NCBI GenBank assembly: GCA_002840975.1
Contig: PHDN01000004.1
Span: 62,001 to 126,000, forward strand
Direction of reading: 5' to 3'
From: Bacteroidetes bacterium HGW-Bacteroidetes-16
GTDB taxonomy: Bacteria; Bacteroidota; Bacteroidia; Bacteroidales; F082
DNA: 64,000 nt
Under the pieces are notes generated by a model. It did not search any database. It was not told where the DNA came from and worked only from the letters and a program-made list of their open reading frames with translations. The position numbers and the translations under genes were made by a program. Position 1 is the first letter of the stretch; every line of letters begins with the position of its first letter. This document shows positions 63,253 through 64,000 of the stretch, in pieces.

Positions 63253-63864
63253 TTAAACATAATAAAACAAGATCAGCTGGCTTAAACTTCCCAATAAAAA
63301 CCCTCCATAAACCTGAGCCGGAGTGTGTGCTTTTAAAATAAGCCGTGCGGTGGCCACCATGCCGGTGACGAGAATTATCGCGTAGAGCCAAAGCGTGACA
63401 TCAACCCGGGCATTCAGCGAATATCCCATAAGGGCGCCTAAAAATCCTCCCCAGGATGTAGCGTGAAGGCTGATTTTTGTGAAGTAGTTGATGATTAAAC
63501 ACAACAAAATCAACATGGTGGCACCAATCATAAACAAAGTGATGATGCTGTTTTGCTCCATTTGTTTCAACAAATAATAGGTGAGGTAAAAAAACGCCGA
63601 AACGATAATTAAGGGTAGCGCCCTCTCCTGGCGTTCGGGCATCTCCATGCTTTTTACCACATCAAATTTTCGTAGTATCAGCAAGATGAGCCCCGGTAAC
63701 ATAAAGGTTGTCAGAAACACAATGAGGGTCATCAGATAGCGAACCTGCATGGGCATGGCCAACACAAAATGGGTGTTTAAGTTGATGAATAGCAATAACG
63801 CGTATGTGGGCACAAGCAATGGATGAAACAGAACGGAAATGACCTTGGCCGGTTTAACATGCAT
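63253..63864 (-). CDS. PAP2-like membrane protein
   Basis: 203 residues with five or six membrane helices. The C-terminal half has the pattern of PAP2-related proteins: ISLHATSWGGFLGALMGYS and ARLILKAHTPAQVYGGFLLG, giving the two histidines (HATS and KAHT) expected of the phosphatase site, although the classical KX6RP motif is not obvious. It may dephosphorylate a lipid phosphate or undecaprenyl diphosphate. Between rpoN and csaA; 12 bases separate it from each neighbour. Confidence 0.72.
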   Translation of the reverse strand: MHVKPAKVISVLFHPLLVPTYALLLFINLNTHFVLAMPMQVRYLMTLIVFLTTFMLPGLILLILRKFDVVKSMEMPERQERALPLIIVSAFFYLTYYLLKQMEQNSIITLFMIGATMLILLCLIINYFTKISLHATSWGGFLGALMGYSLNARVDVTLWLYAIILVTGMVATARLILKAHTPAQVYGGFLLGSLSQLILFYYV

Positions 63865-63876
63865 CGGATAGAGAGT

Positions 63877-64000
63877 TTATTGTAATTCTTTTCGCAATCG
63901 GGCAACGGGAATATTAAGCTGTTCGCGGTATTTGGCTACCGTGCGCCGTGCAATGGGATAGCCTTTTTCCTTTAACCGGGTAGTCAGGTATTCGTCCGTA
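63877..64000 (-). CDS. rpoN: RNA polymerase sigma-54 factor, C-terminal end (cut by window edge)
   Basis: The final 40 codons are present (TDEYLTTRLKEKGYPI, then ARRTVAKYRE and QLNIPVARLRKELQ). ARRTVAKYRE is the exact RpoN box, which reads the -24 promoter element, so the identity is secure. This is the sigma factor used by the NtrC-type activator at 4662-6041. Confidence 0.96.
   Translation of the reverse strand, partial: TDEYLTTRLKEKGYPIARRTVAKYREQLNIPVARLRKELQ

Noticed and set aside
1-64000. tRNA or rRNA genes, replication origin, prophage
   Set aside because: No cloverleaf with a TTCGAATC-type arm, no rRNA segment, and no dnaA-box cluster or phage gene was seen in the intergenic spaces.

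Overview
This is a stretch of a Bacteroidota chromosome, most likely an anaerobic environmental or gut-type member of the Bacteroidales/Marinilabiliales side of the phylum. The signs are: the phylum's own -7 promoter element TAnnTTTG before many genes, lipoproteins and signal peptides of Bacteroidota type, several secreted proteins with C-terminal type IX secretion (T9SS) sorting tails, a very large periplasmic-propeller hybrid kinase, butyrate kinase, and a SAM-I riboswitch before metH. I see no rRNA, tRNA, CRISPR array, prophage or intact insertion sequence.

Left part (1-13.9 kb): the start of a membrane sensor cut by the window edge; a wrecked transposase gene; a sigma-54 module made of a MacB/FtsX-type ABC transporter (permease plus ATPase, minus strand) divergent from an NtrC-type activator and its kinase; a 1727-residue hybrid kinase with two seven-bladed propellers, two receivers and an HPt domain; and the 3' remnant of a cobalamin-dependent mutase gene (icmF type) in a decayed 1.1 kb region.

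13.9-38 kb: butyrate kinase directly followed by a large secreted protein of unknown function; a RimK-like ATP-grasp ligase coupled to a GNAT acetyltransferase; a TPR lipoprotein; trpS-hflX; a TetR-like protein whose DNA-binding part looks degenerate; a secreted endonuclease-family protein with a T9SS tail; a three-gene unit of TPR hybrid kinase, AI-2E-family permease and double-cache lipoprotein; an arylsulfotransferase-like secreted protein; an FG-GAP protein; and a GGGP-synthase/dipeptidyl-peptidase pair.

38-48.7 kb is the most interesting part: a mocA-like nucleotidyltransferase divergent from a tight five-gene operon, ygfK - PLP enzyme - threonine-synthase-like PLP enzyme - fused selenium-type xanthine dehydrogenase - ssnA. 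This resembles the anaerobic purine/uric acid catabolic cluster of enterobacteria and clostridia, but the usual ygeW, ygeY and hyuA are absent and two fold-type-II PLP enzymes sit where ygeX is expected. It may be a variant purine (or other N-heterocycle) degradation pathway.

48.7-64 kb: arsC-like gene, fumC, a mazEF toxin-antitoxin pair with a visible operator, an alkaline-phosphatase-fold phosphoglycerol-transferase-like protein with a methyltransferase, rbfA, metF and metH under SAM-riboswitch control, an ArnT-like glycosyltransferase, debris of a T9SS protein, csaA, a PAP2-like membrane protein, and the 3' end of rpoN, whose product would serve the NtrC-type activator at the other end. 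Intergenic spaces here hold several inverted repeats whose arms are built from degenerate 7-11 bp tandem units.
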